DNA of 46,260 nucleotides from Fluviicola sp. GTDB lineage: Bacteria > Bacteroidota > Bacteroidia > Flavobacteriales_D > Crocinitomicaceae. The DNA lies in the NCBI GenBank assembly GCA_017983675.1, contig JAGOAZ010000017.1, forward strand, positions 1 to 46,260, given 5' to 3'. The notes under the pieces were generated by a model. The model was given only the letters and a program-made list of their open reading frames with translations, ran no database searches and was not told the DNA's origin. Below are positions 32,738 to 41,705 of the stretch, piece after piece (the stretch's first letter is position 1; every line of letters starts with the position of its first letter). Both the position numbers and the translations under genes were made by a program.

Positions 32738-33319
32738 TTATGCTTTACTAGTCAAAAAAGCAATCATTTTTTCAAATGCCCGAGCTCGGTGACTGAATTT
32801 ACTTTTTTCCGCTAGTGTCATTTCTGCAAATGTTTTTCCTTGATGTTCAGGAATAAAAATGGGATCGTAGCCAAAACCTTGTTCTCCTTTTTTAGTAGTT
32901 ATAATTTCACCGGTTACTTTACCTTCAAAAAGATGTAATTCACCTTCGAACCACAAAGCTATTGTTGTTATAAAATAGGCAGAACGGTCATTTTTCTCAG
33001 CTAACTTTTCCAAAACTAAATCCATGTTGTCGTCTGCATTACGCTGTGGACCTGCATAGCGTGCTGAATACACACCCGGTTCATTGTTTAAAGCAGGGAT
33101 AATTAGACCAGTGTCATCAGAAAAACAATCTAACGCTAATTTATCTTTTAAAAAAGTTGTTTTTTGTATGGCATTTCCTGAAATTGTAGGTGATGTTTCT
33201 GGTATTTCTTCGTGAAAACCTAACTCATCCAATGTGACTAATTCAAAACCTGCCGGTAAAATAGATTTTATTTCCTTGATTTTGTTTTGATTAGCCGAAG
33301 CAAAAACTAGTTTTTTCAT
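32738..33319 (-). CDS. rdgB: Non-canonical purine NTP pyrophosphatase (RdgB/HAM1)
   Basis: 193 residues. Cleaves ITP, dITP and XTP to monophosphates, keeping deaminated purines out of nucleic acids. FASANQNKIKEIKSIL at the N-terminus, FSDDTGL (around 66-72), GVYSARYAG, GFGYDPIFIP and SHRARAF are family motifs. Twelve nt downstream of asnB on the same strand, so probably co-transcribed with it. Confidence 0.96.
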   Translation of the reverse strand: MKKLVFASANQNKIKEIKSILPAGFELVTLDELGFHEEIPETSPTISGNAIQKTTFLKDKLALDCFSDDTGLIIPALNNEPGVYSARYAGPQRNADDNMDLVLEKLAEKNDRSAYFITTIALWFEGELHLFEGKVTGEIITTKKGEQGFGYDPIFIPEHQGKTFAEMTLAEKSKFSHRARAFEKMIAFLTSKA

Positions 33320-33332
33320 TGTTCGTTATTTT

Positions 33333-35237
33333 TCAAATAGCCCATTTTTCGCGCCACATTTCAAAAGTAAGCAAATACCAAAGTTTTACACCAAATTCTT
33401 TTCGTCCATTGAAAAAAGAATTTGTTAGAAACGCTACTTCTGACCAATGGAAGAAGCCTCCTTGTTTTATACGTTGTTCGGATAAATAAAATGCAACCAA
33501 TGGCTTTAATTCGTTGTTCAACCAATTTTCTATTGGAATAGCAAAGCCCATTTTAGGCCGGTCTAACAAGGTTTTTGGAACATATTCATGCACAATTTCT
33601 TTGAGTAACCATTTCTTTTCGTTGTTGCGAATTTTGAATTCATCTGGAACTTGCGCCATGTATTCAATCAACCGATGATCTAACAATGGTTCCCGACTTT
33701 CTAATCCGACAGACATAGCAGCTCGATCAACTTTTTGCAAAATATCATCGATTAAGTATGTTTTATAGTCGGTTGCCATTGCGTAGGCAAGCGTAGATGG
33801 ATTGTTTAATTCTTTTGAATCAAAATTTGTTGTCAAGCCGACAATGTCCTCTGTTACAATTTTTGCCAATTGTTCATCGGTAAAAAGTTGACTCAGACTT
33901 AATAGCAGTGATTGATTATTACTACTAGTCAATAACGCTTTAATTTTTTCGTAACGTTGTGCAAAATTGTAAGTTCGATTGAAAATTGGAATTTTTTCAG
34001 CGGGTATTGTTTGCATAATTTTCGCAGCACCTTTACGCACAAAAGGAGGAATAGCACCTAATTTCCCACTGTATTTTTGAATCATTTCATAGCGTTGGTA
34101 ACCGCCAAAAACTTCATCACCTCCGTCTGCACTCAATGCAACGCTGACTTGTTCTTGTGCCACTTTGCTCACTAGCATTGTCGGAATGGCACTTGAATCG
34201 GCAAATGGCTCGTCGTAAAAATAGGGGAGAGTTGCAATAATATCCATTGCTTCTTTAGTGTCACAATCAATCGTGGTGTGTTTCGTTTCTAAATGTTCAG
34301 CAATTGCCGCAGCATAAGGCGCTTCATTAAGACCAATATCTGGAACTGCAACGGTAAATGTTTTCAGTTGTTCCGTTTGATTTTTTTGCAAAAGAGCAGT
34401 GACACAAGTACTGTCATATCCGCCACTTAAAAACACGCCAACTGGCACATCAGCTACCATGCGGTAATTACAAGCGCTTTTCAATAACTCATGCGTGTTT
34501 TCTTTTATATTCTCCAGTTCACTTGTTAATTTCGGCTTGTTGAAATAGTCATTGACATTCCAATACGTCTCTTGAATCAATCGCGCTGGTTTTTCATGTG
34601 CATTGAACTGTACATATTTACCGGGTTCAATTTTAAAGCAATGTTCAAAAATACAATGCGGAGTTGGCACATAGCCATATTGTAAAAAAGCTTGAGCCGC
34701 TGATGTGTTTATTTTTTTTGTAAAACGAGGATGTTGATGAAACGCCTTTAATTCTGAACCGAATAACAACAAATCAGCCGTTTGATAGATGAAAAGAGGT
34801 TTCACTCCAGTACGATCACGTGCAATAAAAACTTCGTGCGTTGCTTCGTTATAAATGACAAATGCAAACATGCCGATAAAATGGTTTAAACAAGTAGTTC
34901 CCCATTCTTTGTATGCATGTAAAATTGTTTCGGTATCAGAATGTGCTTGAAACGTATGACCGAGAGTAATTAATTGTTGACGAATTGCTGCAAAATTGTA
35001 AATTTCCCCATTAAAAACGATGGTTAAATCCAGCCAACTCATCGGCTGTTTTCCTAATTCAGATAATTCCAATATTGCAAGTCGACGGTGTCCAAAACCA
35101 AGTTGGAAGGTTTCGTTTTCTTTGAAAAAAATCCCGTCTCCATCTGGCCCACGATGCGCAAGTGTGTCTGTCATCGCTTGTAAATCGTTCCGAGTACTTT
35201 TTCTGCTATAATCTATAAATCCAGCAATACCGCACAT
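33333..35237 (-). CDS. asnB: Asparagine synthase (glutamine-hydrolysing)
   Basis: 634 residues. The N-terminal Ntn glutaminase starts at Cys2 (MCGIAGF) with HRGPDG (28-33), GHRRLAI (49-55) and FNGEIYN (75-81). The synthetase domain has the ATP loop SGGYDS (271-276; Tyr where Val or Leu is common) and SVALSADGGDEVFGGYQRY. It may make asparagine, or amidate a sugar acid: long AsnB paralogues of this kind often occur in surface-polysaccharide loci, and one starts right here. rdgB follows 13 nt later. Confidence 0.93.
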   Translation of the reverse strand: MCGIAGFIDYSRKSTRNDLQAMTDTLAHRGPDGDGIFFKENETFQLGFGHRRLAILELSELGKQPMSWLDLTIVFNGEIYNFAAIRQQLITLGHTFQAHSDTETILHAYKEWGTTCLNHFIGMFAFVIYNEATHEVFIARDRTGVKPLFIYQTADLLLFGSELKAFHQHPRFTKKINTSAAQAFLQYGYVPTPHCIFEHCFKIEPGKYVQFNAHEKPARLIQETYWNVNDYFNKPKLTSELENIKENTHELLKSACNYRMVADVPVGVFLSGGYDSTCVTALLQKNQTEQLKTFTVAVPDIGLNEAPYAAAIAEHLETKHTTIDCDTKEAMDIIATLPYFYDEPFADSSAIPTMLVSKVAQEQVSVALSADGGDEVFGGYQRYEMIQKYSGKLGAIPPFVRKGAAKIMQTIPAEKIPIFNRTYNFAQRYEKIKALLTSSNNQSLLLSLSQLFTDEQLAKIVTEDIVGLTTNFDSKELNNPSTLAYAMATDYKTYLIDDILQKVDRAAMSVGLESREPLLDHRLIEYMAQVPDEFKIRNNEKKWLLKEIVHEYVPKTLLDRPKMGFAIPIENWLNNELKPLVAFYLSEQRIKQGGFFHWSEVAFLTNSFFNGRKEFGVKLWYLLTFEMWREKWAI

Positions 35238-35366
35238 ATTTCGCTTTAATTTTTGTTTTTAAAAGTAATCAAAAAACTGTTTATAACTTGTTTGAAAACT
35301 ACTACATCGAAGTGATGAAAATCAAGTCATCAAATTTGTAATTTAGTTCTTCAAAATCAGAACAAC

Positions 35367-35537
35367 ATGGAACAACAATTACAATTACAAGCAGAAATCA
35401 AAAGCCTTGAGGCTCAACTTACTGGCGAATTATTTGCAGATATGGATATCCGCGATAAAATTCACAACTTGCAAATGCAGTTAGACGGCGTTCGTCCAAT
35501 GGATAGTTATATTGAATGTGTAGGGTGTGGATCTTAA
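35367..35537 (+). CDS. Conserved-looking 56-residue protein ending in CVGCGS
   Basis: ATG at 35367, TAA at 35535-35537. The sequence begins MEQQLQLQAEIKSLEAQL, a heptad-like helix, then LFADMDIRDKIHNLQMQLDG, a second helix, then PMDSYIECVGCGS at the C-terminus. The compact two-helix form with a terminal CxxC, plus its own terminator and no overlap with other genes, argue that it is real. I recall similar short proteins in flavobacteria but cannot name the family or function. The CxxC could bind metal or form a disulfide. Confidence 0.72.
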   Translation: MEQQLQLQAEIKSLEAQLTGELFADMDIRDKIHNLQMQLDGVRPMDSYIECVGCGS

Positions 35538-35554
35538 TTTCCACCCTACTTTTT
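35520..35554 (+). terminator. Intrinsic terminator overlapping the microprotein stop
   Basis: GTAGGGTG (35520-35527) pairs with CACCCTAC (35542-35549), then five T (35550-35554). It spans the last codons and stop of the 56-residue gene and also contains the stop codon of the convergent glycosyltransferase (35546-35548). The T-run serves the plus strand only. Confidence 0.75.
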
Positions 35555-36622
35555 AAATAACTGAACATACTTTTCCGCCCAATGTTGAACACTCCATTGT
35601 TGTTCAATGGATTCAATCGCTGTCTGACCGATGTTTTTTCGTTCTTGCTCATTAGCGATTAATTGTGCTAACGTAGTATACCATTCATCAGCACCATTAA
35701 CAATAAATCCGTTTTTTTCGTTGTCAATAATTTTCGTGTTTACACCAACAGGACTAACAACAGCAACCGCTCCCAGTGACATGTATTGGAGTGCTTTAAA
35801 ACCGCATTTACCTGCGGACCATTCCGTATCTTCCAAGGGCATTACGCCAATTTGAATTTGAGAAAGATCCTCAATTTCTGTTGATTTATTCCATTTTTTA
35901 TAGACGAGTGATGTGAGTTTACTTGTCGGTTTTTCATTCGAAATTACATGGAACTCAAAGTCGTAAATTTTTTCAAGTCGTTCAATAACTGGATAAAGCG
36001 CCGACAAATAATGCATCGTCGTGTGTGTGCCCGTCCAACCGATGACCACTTTTTTCGTGTTGTGGTTAACTGTAAGGCAATGGGTATTTACTGTGTCAAT
36101 AGTTGTTGGGATAAGTTGCACGTTGTGATTGTATTGCTGTGCAAATGAAGCAAGGTAATCGTTTCCAGCAACAACTTGATGTGCCCATTTGATGAGGTGT
36201 TTCGTTTTCCAATAACATTTCAAACGATTATACTTTTTATTTACCTCACTGTAGTTTGGCAACCAAATTGCATCATCAAAATCAAAAACATATTTCTTTC
36301 TAAGCACTTTCGCTAACAACCATTCAAAAACAGGTGGTCCGATGTGACTCATTTCGCGGTGAATGAAAATATGTTGTGCATTAAATAGTTGAAAACAAAG
36401 CAAGAATCGTCTTATAAAACAAGCTATGAGATAAACAGATTTTTGAGTAAATGCACCTTTTTTGTAGATGATTTCCCAACCTTTTTCAGAATGAAATGGG
36501 TGAAATTGAACATTAAATCCTTCTTTTTCAAGTAGTGTTACATATTGTTCAAACCGAAATCGTTGTGAAGGAGCTTTTCCAAAAGGGTAAGGTGCGATGA
36601 TATGTATTTTCGTTTTATTCAC
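35546..36622 (-). CDS. Glycosyltransferase family 4-like protein
   Basis: 358 residues with a GT-B layout. N-terminal IHIIAPYPFGKAPSQRFRFEQY, then VFDFDDAIW near residue 113, then the C-terminal domain with VIGWTGTHTTMHYL (donor-site glycine strand) and LGAVAVVSPVGVNTKII, a degenerate form of the E-x7-E donor region. Likely adds one sugar to a surface glycan at the cytoplasmic membrane face. It is the last gene of the minus-strand cluster and overlaps its upstream neighbour by 8 nt. Donor and acceptor unknown. Confidence 0.82.
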   Translation of the reverse strand: MNKTKIHIIAPYPFGKAPSQRFRFEQYVTLLEKEGFNVQFHPFHSEKGWEIIYKKGAFTQKSVYLIACFIRRFLLCFQLFNAQHIFIHREMSHIGPPVFEWLLAKVLRKKYVFDFDDAIWLPNYSEVNKKYNRLKCYWKTKHLIKWAHQVVAGNDYLASFAQQYNHNVQLIPTTIDTVNTHCLTVNHNTKKVVIGWTGTHTTMHYLSALYPVIERLEKIYDFEFHVISNEKPTSKLTSLVYKKWNKSTEIEDLSQIQIGVMPLEDTEWSAGKCGFKALQYMSLGAVAVVSPVGVNTKIIDNEKNGFIVNGADEWYTTLAQLIANEQERKNIGQTAIESIEQQWSVQHWAEKYVQLFKK

Positions 36623-37838
36623 GTACTAGCTTTTGATAAATATCCCAATAACGCTCAACACCACTTGCTAAATCAAAATAACTGTGAGCACCTTGAATTG
36701 TAGCTGTTTTATCAAACATTGTGAGTGAAAGTTGTTCAACTATTACTTCGTGGTTATTTTTTGACTTCATGACTTGACCAGCTTGATAATCTCGGATAAT
36801 TGTTGCGCTGTCCCCGACACCATCATTGCAAATAATAGGAATTCCCATTGCCATTAATTCTCCTTGTTTTGTTGGAGAAGAAGCTTTTTTCGAGAAACTA
36901 GAACGAATAAAAAAGACCGAACAATCAAATAATGTAAGATATAACGGAACTTCTTTGTGTTTTACCGGGAGAACACGAATTTGTTCTATTGGAATGTTCA
37001 GTTTTTCAGCTTGTGCATAGATATTGCTAGCAGGATCTTTTGTCAAAAATAAAAAGATAGGATTGTTGTCCTGCTCAATTGATTTGAAAAACCGAAGCAT
37101 TTCTTCTAACAAATACCATGTACCAATCGAGCCGACATAACCAACAACAAAATGTCCCTGAAGATTTAACGCCTTTTTCAGGGATTCCGTTTCAATCTGA
37201 TTGATGATGTTGGGATTGAATTTTTCTAAATCAACACAACAAGGAATGACATTTATTTTGTTATCATCGACTTTTTTTAACGACCAACTTAATAATTCTT
37301 CCTTTCCATTATGAGTCAAACTTACAATGGCATCTGATTCGCACAAAAAGGCTTTTTCTTTTTGTTTGAAAAAACGATAAATAATACTGAAAACAGGATT
37401 TTTCAAGTTCCAAATTCCACCCTCCACACGTTCATCAACCCAAAAACCGCGCATATCGAAGATGAACTTAATTCCGTATTTCCGTTTCAAACGCAAACCA
37501 ATCAATGCGGTAATGTAACTCCTACAGTGAACCAAATCCACTTGTTTAGTTTTCATTAGTCGTTTGATAACGGGATATATTTTTATCAAATCGAATAAAG
37601 TTGATAGTACTTTTGGGCGTTTTGTGTAGAAAAATGGTTGCCAATCGATGTTATATGTTACGCAAATGCGTTTGATTGCAGCACCTTCTTCTTTGAATCG
37701 TTCAATTTTTTCAAAGCTGATTAACGTAAACGCAATTCCTTTTTGCTGCAAACCAATGATGTAGGGCAAAACTTGACTTTGACCAAGCGGATCAGTCATT
37801 CCGTCGTACGAAAGATAGAGTGCATGCTTGTTCATCAA
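36615..37838 (-). CDS. Glycosyltransferase family 4 protein
   Basis: 407 residues, GT-B fold. DGMTDPLGQSQVLPYI at the N-terminus is the acceptor-side loop often seen in such enzymes; VGYVGSIGTWYLLEEML begins the second Rossmann domain; KQGELMAMGIPIICNDGVGDSATII carries the donor-binding acidic residues. Overlaps the upstream amidotransferase by 4 nt (ATGA) and the downstream glycosyltransferase by 8 nt, so translation is coupled. Confidence 0.87.
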   Translation of the reverse strand: MMNKHALYLSYDGMTDPLGQSQVLPYIIGLQQKGIAFTLISFEKIERFKEEGAAIKRICVTYNIDWQPFFYTKRPKVLSTLFDLIKIYPVIKRLMKTKQVDLVHCRSYITALIGLRLKRKYGIKFIFDMRGFWVDERVEGGIWNLKNPVFSIIYRFFKQKEKAFLCESDAIVSLTHNGKEELLSWSLKKVDDNKINVIPCCVDLEKFNPNIINQIETESLKKALNLQGHFVVGYVGSIGTWYLLEEMLRFFKSIEQDNNPIFLFLTKDPASNIYAQAEKLNIPIEQIRVLPVKHKEVPLYLTLFDCSVFFIRSSFSKKASSPTKQGELMAMGIPIICNDGVGDSATIIRDYQAGQVMKSKNNHEVIVEQLSLTMFDKTATIQGAHSYFDLASGVERYWDIYQKLVRE

Positions 37839-38965
37839 ATGCGTTTATTTGGATAAAGTTTTCGATACATTGAATAGATAAAATCGATTCGCTTTTCTTC
37901 GTTTGGAAAATCAGTATAGTATTTTGGTTTTTGAGCAATAATATCTGCTAATTCCTCTTCTGAAATCTGAAGTTTTTTACACAAGTATTTTTTATCCTCC
38001 TCAATTTTTTCGGTATCGAAAGGAGATTGCGTTAATTCGTTGAGCGCTTCGTCGCGGCTTTTTTGCCCAAAGCATATTTGAGTTGAAAGGGTCGCTTTTC
38101 TGTAATCGATTCCAAATTTCTCTGGTAATAAATATCCTTGCCAAAACGCAGTAAAACGCGATTCATGGTGTTTTCCTCCGTAATCTTTCCAGTCAAACTT
38201 CTCCATCAACAGTTTTTTAGCTGCTTCTTTGTTGTAATCAATGTAGTTCAACAAGTAGATTGTTTTAATTCCTTTGATAAATTTATAATAAATTTCACTC
38301 AAATAGCCAGCTGCTGGTGTTTTCTTTCGTCGAATGACACCGTATTTTTTGATAATTGATCGGTATAGTTTTAGGTCTTTTTTCACATGATATCCCCATT
38401 TGATAGGTAATATTCCTTCACTCGTATAATTCCCACCAGATATGATATATTTTATATTGTGTTTTGCTGCAATTTCATACAATGCACCCGGTATAGCTAA
38501 ATCTGTCGGCATTTCTAAATCAACGATGGAAGATCGTAAAAAAGCAAGTTGTAATTGTTTGAATTCTTCCCAATCTAAGACATAGCTGGTATAGGGAAGA
38601 TTTAATTGTTGTGCAAGTTGATGAATATTGCGTACAGCTATTTCAGAATTCCAGCCATTATCCAAGTGAAGTAATAATGGTTTTAAGCCAAGTTCTTTGC
38701 ACAAATAAGCGGTATAACAACTATCAACACCGCCGCTAATGCCTAATATACAATCATACGTATTGTTTGCTCCTGCAGTTTTTATTGTTGAAATTATCGT
38801 TTCAACTGTTTTTTGCAATTTTCTTGTGCTTTCTTTTTCTGCCGATATGTGAGATATGAAGGTCGAACAATGATTACAGTTTCCATCTGAATCAAATGTG
38901 ATATCGGGGTCTGTGGTGTCCATGACACAGCGTTTGCATTGTACGTAAGTTGAATTTAAACTCAT
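37835..38965 (-). CDS. wbpG: N-acetyl sugar amidotransferase (WbpG/PseA family)
   Basis: 376 residues. Cys10, Cys13, Cys30 and Cys33 form a zinc-ribbon-like CxxC...CxxC, followed by the ATP pyrophosphatase loop SGGVDS (77-82) and HLDNGWNSE. WbpG of Pseudomonas and PseA/LegG-like enzymes turn an acetamido sugar into an acetamidino sugar, using ammonia from a HisH/HisF-like pair. Exactly such a pair is encoded just upstream, which supports the call. The specific sugar is not known; the genes for making its precursor are not in the window. Confidence 0.88.
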   Translation of the reverse strand: MSLNSTYVQCKRCVMDTTDPDITFDSDGNCNHCSTFISHISAEKESTRKLQKTVETIISTIKTAGANNTYDCILGISGGVDSCYTAYLCKELGLKPLLLHLDNGWNSEIAVRNIHQLAQQLNLPYTSYVLDWEEFKQLQLAFLRSSIVDLEMPTDLAIPGALYEIAAKHNIKYIISGGNYTSEGILPIKWGYHVKKDLKLYRSIIKKYGVIRRKKTPAAGYLSEIYYKFIKGIKTIYLLNYIDYNKEAAKKLLMEKFDWKDYGGKHHESRFTAFWQGYLLPEKFGIDYRKATLSTQICFGQKSRDEALNELTQSPFDTEKIEEDKKYLCKKLQISEEELADIIAQKPKYYTDFPNEEKRIDFIYSMYRKLYPNKRI

Positions 38966-39003
38966 TAAAAATGGTAGTATTTTAGAACGAAACTAATGAT
39001 TAT

Positions 39004-39756
39004 TTACTGAAAAATAGTTTTTGAATCGGGATAATTTATCAAGACACCTTTAAGCGGACCATGATAAACAAACAAACTTCCAGCAGCAAGTCCGGAAACA
39101 AATGATTGATGGTATAACTTTTTCATACCTTCTACTGATTGAGCTCCTCCCAAGGCTATAATTGGAATGTTGATTTTCGAACTAATTTGCAGCATAAGTT
39201 CATGGTCATACCCTTTCATTGTTCCATCGTTATCAACCGATTGTATGATGAGTTCTCCTGCACCTTTTTCTTCCATTAATTGTGCAAACGCGACTGGATC
39301 AAGTCCTGTTTTTTTATTTTTAGCAGACTGATAAACGACCGATTTCCCGAACAATGTTTTCGCAACATCAATACAAACAGTTATTGTGGAAGAACCAAAT
39401 TGTAGCGCGGCGGCTGCAACAAATTCTGGCCGCTCAATAGCCGCATTGCCAATGATCACTTTTTCTGCTCCTGCTTGAATAAGTTGTTTGATTGCTGCGC
39501 ATGAGGTGATTCCTCCTCCAACAGCAAACGGCATGTTCGCCTCAGCACCAATAGATTGGACTAATTCAATGGAAACACATCGGTTTTCCTTGGTTGCATG
39601 AATGTCTAAAAAAACAAGTTCATCTGCTTTGAATTCGTTAAATAGTCGAACGGCATTTATGGGATCACCAATATAATTTGGTGATTTAAATCGTGTTGTT
39701 TTGACAAGTCCATTCTGTTGCAACAACAATACTGGGATGATCCGTGGTCGGTACAT
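39004..39756 (-). CDS. hisF: HisF-like cyclase homologue of the acetamidino-sugar pathway
   Basis: 250 residues, a TIM barrel like imidazole glycerol phosphate synthase HisF. Two points set it apart from true HisF: the catalytic Asp11 of the usual IIPCLD motif is replaced (IIPVLLL), and it sits beside hisH and wbpG instead of other his genes. The second Asp is kept (VCIDVAK) as is SVDNDGTMKGYD. It probably only channels ammonia from HisH to the WbpG-like enzyme. Six nt after hisH. Confidence 0.9.
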   Translation of the reverse strand: MYRPRIIPVLLLQQNGLVKTTRFKSPNYIGDPINAVRLFNEFKADELVFLDIHATKENRCVSIELVQSIGAEANMPFAVGGGITSCAAIKQLIQAGAEKVIIGNAAIERPEFVAAAALQFGSSTITVCIDVAKTLFGKSVVYQSAKNKKTGLDPVAFAQLMEEKGAGELIIQSVDNDGTMKGYDHELMLQISSKINIPIIALGGAQSVEGMKKLYHQSFVSGLAAGSLFVYHGPLKGVLINYPDSKTIFQ

Positions 39757-39762
39757 AACAAT

Positions 39763-40386
39763 TTACAGATTTATAAAATTTCGAAAAAGTTGCAAACCTT
39801 GGTCGTGGCTTTTCTCTGGATGAAACTGCACGCCAATGATATGCTCTTTTTCAACACCTGACACAAATTCATGCTCGTAACATGTTGAACATAAGGCATG
39901 TGCTGCATTCTCAACTTCAAAATGGTAAGCATGCACAAAATAAAATTCGTCATCAGGTGCAATCAGCTCTAAAATTGGACTTTGATACTGTTGTTTTAAT
40001 GTATTCCAGCCAGTATGCGGTATTTTATAGCGCAGCGAATTGGTTGTTTGCATGCGCTTCACATGTCCTGGAACCCAATTCAGCCCCGCACAATTTCCTT
40101 CTTCACTTGAAGTTGCCATTAATTGCATGCCCAAGCAAATTCCTAACACAGGTTTTTTCTGTATCAATACATGATTATTGAGTGTTTCCACTAAACCAAG
40201 TTGTGTTAATGCTTCCATTGCTTTGCCAAAATGACCAACACCTGGTAATATGAGTTTATCCGCAGAACGAATCTTGCCTGCATCATTTGAAACGCTTACA
40301 TGAACTGTATTCAAGCGTTGCAATACTTTAGCGACAGAATTCATATTCCCAGTTTGGTAATCTACAATTACAATTTCTTGACTCAT
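39763..40386 (-). CDS. hisH: HisH-like glutamine amidotransferase
   Basis: 207 residues, class I glutaminase. Nucleophile Cys84 in LGICLGMQLMA, His189 and Glu191 in QFHPEKS complete the triad; IVDYQTGNMNSV and LPGVGHFGKAM are HisH motifs. It supplies ammonia to the adjacent HisF-like protein. Its start overlaps the upstream glycosyltransferase stop by 4 nt. Context argues for sugar amidination rather than histidine synthesis. Confidence 0.9.
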   Translation of the reverse strand: MSQEIVIVDYQTGNMNSVAKVLQRLNTVHVSVSNDAGKIRSADKLILPGVGHFGKAMEALTQLGLVETLNNHVLIQKKPVLGICLGMQLMATSSEEGNCAGLNWVPGHVKRMQTTNSLRYKIPHTGWNTLKQQYQSPILELIAPDDEFYFVHAYHFEVENAAHALCSTCYEHEFVSGVEKEHIIGVQFHPEKSHDQGLQLFRNFINL

Positions 40387-41705
40387 GCTAAGTTGGATTT
40401 GATAAAATCTGCCAGTTTTTTTGCTTGATTTTTTCGGGAGTATTCCTCAATTACCGACGGAGTATGAGCAATTTCCCCAGTTGTCAAAAGTTCTTCATTT
40501 AATTGTATCAAAACGTTCAAGAGTTGATCAGCGTCTTTCACCGCTATACCGCTGTTCGTTTTTTTCAATAAATCTACCTGTAAACTGTTTGAGAATTCAC
40601 CTGTTAATGCTGTTGGATAATATGTTTGTTTTAATTTATTGGCGTCATCATCATCTGTGTACAACAATAGTATTTTGCGATTCATTGCCAGATAATCATA
40701 AATCTTTGTCCCCATTAATTCAAATGAATTGAATAAAATCAAAATGTTGTTTTTGGACATCTCACGAACAAATAATTTGTTTTCAATTGGTGGTGAAAAT
40801 TGGACAAACTCCGAAATGGATGAAAATTCATTTTTAATCATTGATGCTATTTCAACTTGGTGTGAAATACCTAAAAGGTTCAATTCAAAATTGATAGCGT
40901 GATCATTCCATAGTTTACTTAATGTTTTTAGTAATGACGAAACGGGATACCATGGGAAAATAGTCCCATTAAAGCCAATTTTAAGTTTTTGATTTTCACC
41001 AATTGAACTCAAATATTCAAAATTTTCTTCATCAAATCCATTTGTTATGATTTTAGTTTTGATTGGACCATGAATTTCTGTTAATTGTGTTACTAAAAAT
41101 TCAGAAACAGTTGTAATAGCTCGAGCTGTTTTTACTGTTCTTTTTTCAATAGCGCGATAAATAGTCGGTAAAAACAAGTTGTGTTGAATGCGCACATCTT
41201 GACACCAGGGGTCTCGGTAATCGGCAATCCAAGGCACACCAAATTCAGCACTTAATTTTTTTGCATAATGAAAAAGTACAAATGGTTCACCTGTTGCAAT
41301 AATCATGTCAACTTTGTGCGTTTTTAAATATTCTTTTGCGGCACAGTAAATGGGTCTTTTAGTTCCTACAGGAAGGAAAAACTGAAGCAATTCAAACATC
41401 AACGAATAAAATTGACGTAAAATTCTGTATTTCGATGGCCCTTTTTTAAGTAACAAACGGTGTGCAAAGTTTGGACGAAATGGTGTTTTAATTAATGTGT
41501 GACCCTCCTCATCAAGCTGTTCAACAGTTTGAATTGTTGAAGCTCGAATAAAACTATTTGGATCTGTTTGCTCGTCGTTCCAATTGCGCGTGACTATAAC
41601 GGGATGAATATCATACGCTGGCAGGTATTTCATCCAACTATATGGACGTAATCCTCCTACAGATACATAAGGAGGGAAATCGTGCGCGAGGATGAGAACG
41701 TTCAT
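40383..41705 (-). CDS. Glycosyltransferase (GT-B, family 4-like)
   Basis: 440 residues. N-terminal MNVLILAHDFPPYVSVGGLRPYSWMKYL is the typical GT4 opening; IADYRDPWCQDVR and TTVSEFLVTQL follow, then KIGFNGTIFPWYP starts the C-terminal Rossmann domain. Overlaps hisH (4 nt) and the next upstream gene (4 nt). Sugar and linkage cannot be told from sequence. Confidence 0.86.
   Translation of the reverse strand: MNVLILAHDFPPYVSVGGLRPYSWMKYLPAYDIHPVIVTRNWNDEQTDPNSFIRASTIQTVEQLDEEGHTLIKTPFRPNFAHRLLLKKGPSKYRILRQFYSLMFELLQFFLPVGTKRPIYCAAKEYLKTHKVDMIIATGEPFVLFHYAKKLSAEFGVPWIADYRDPWCQDVRIQHNLFLPTIYRAIEKRTVKTARAITTVSEFLVTQLTEIHGPIKTKIITNGFDEENFEYLSSIGENQKLKIGFNGTIFPWYPVSSLLKTLSKLWNDHAINFELNLLGISHQVEIASMIKNEFSSISEFVQFSPPIENKLFVREMSKNNILILFNSFELMGTKIYDYLAMNRKILLLYTDDDDANKLKQTYYPTALTGEFSNSLQVDLLKKTNSGIAVKDADQLLNVLIQLNEELLTTGEIAHTPSVIEEYSRKNQAKKLADFIKSNLA

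Noticed and set aside
39004..40386. hisF-hisH as part of a histidine operon
   Set aside because: No other his genes are near, the key Asp of HisF is missing, and an N-acetyl sugar amidotransferase is adjacent.
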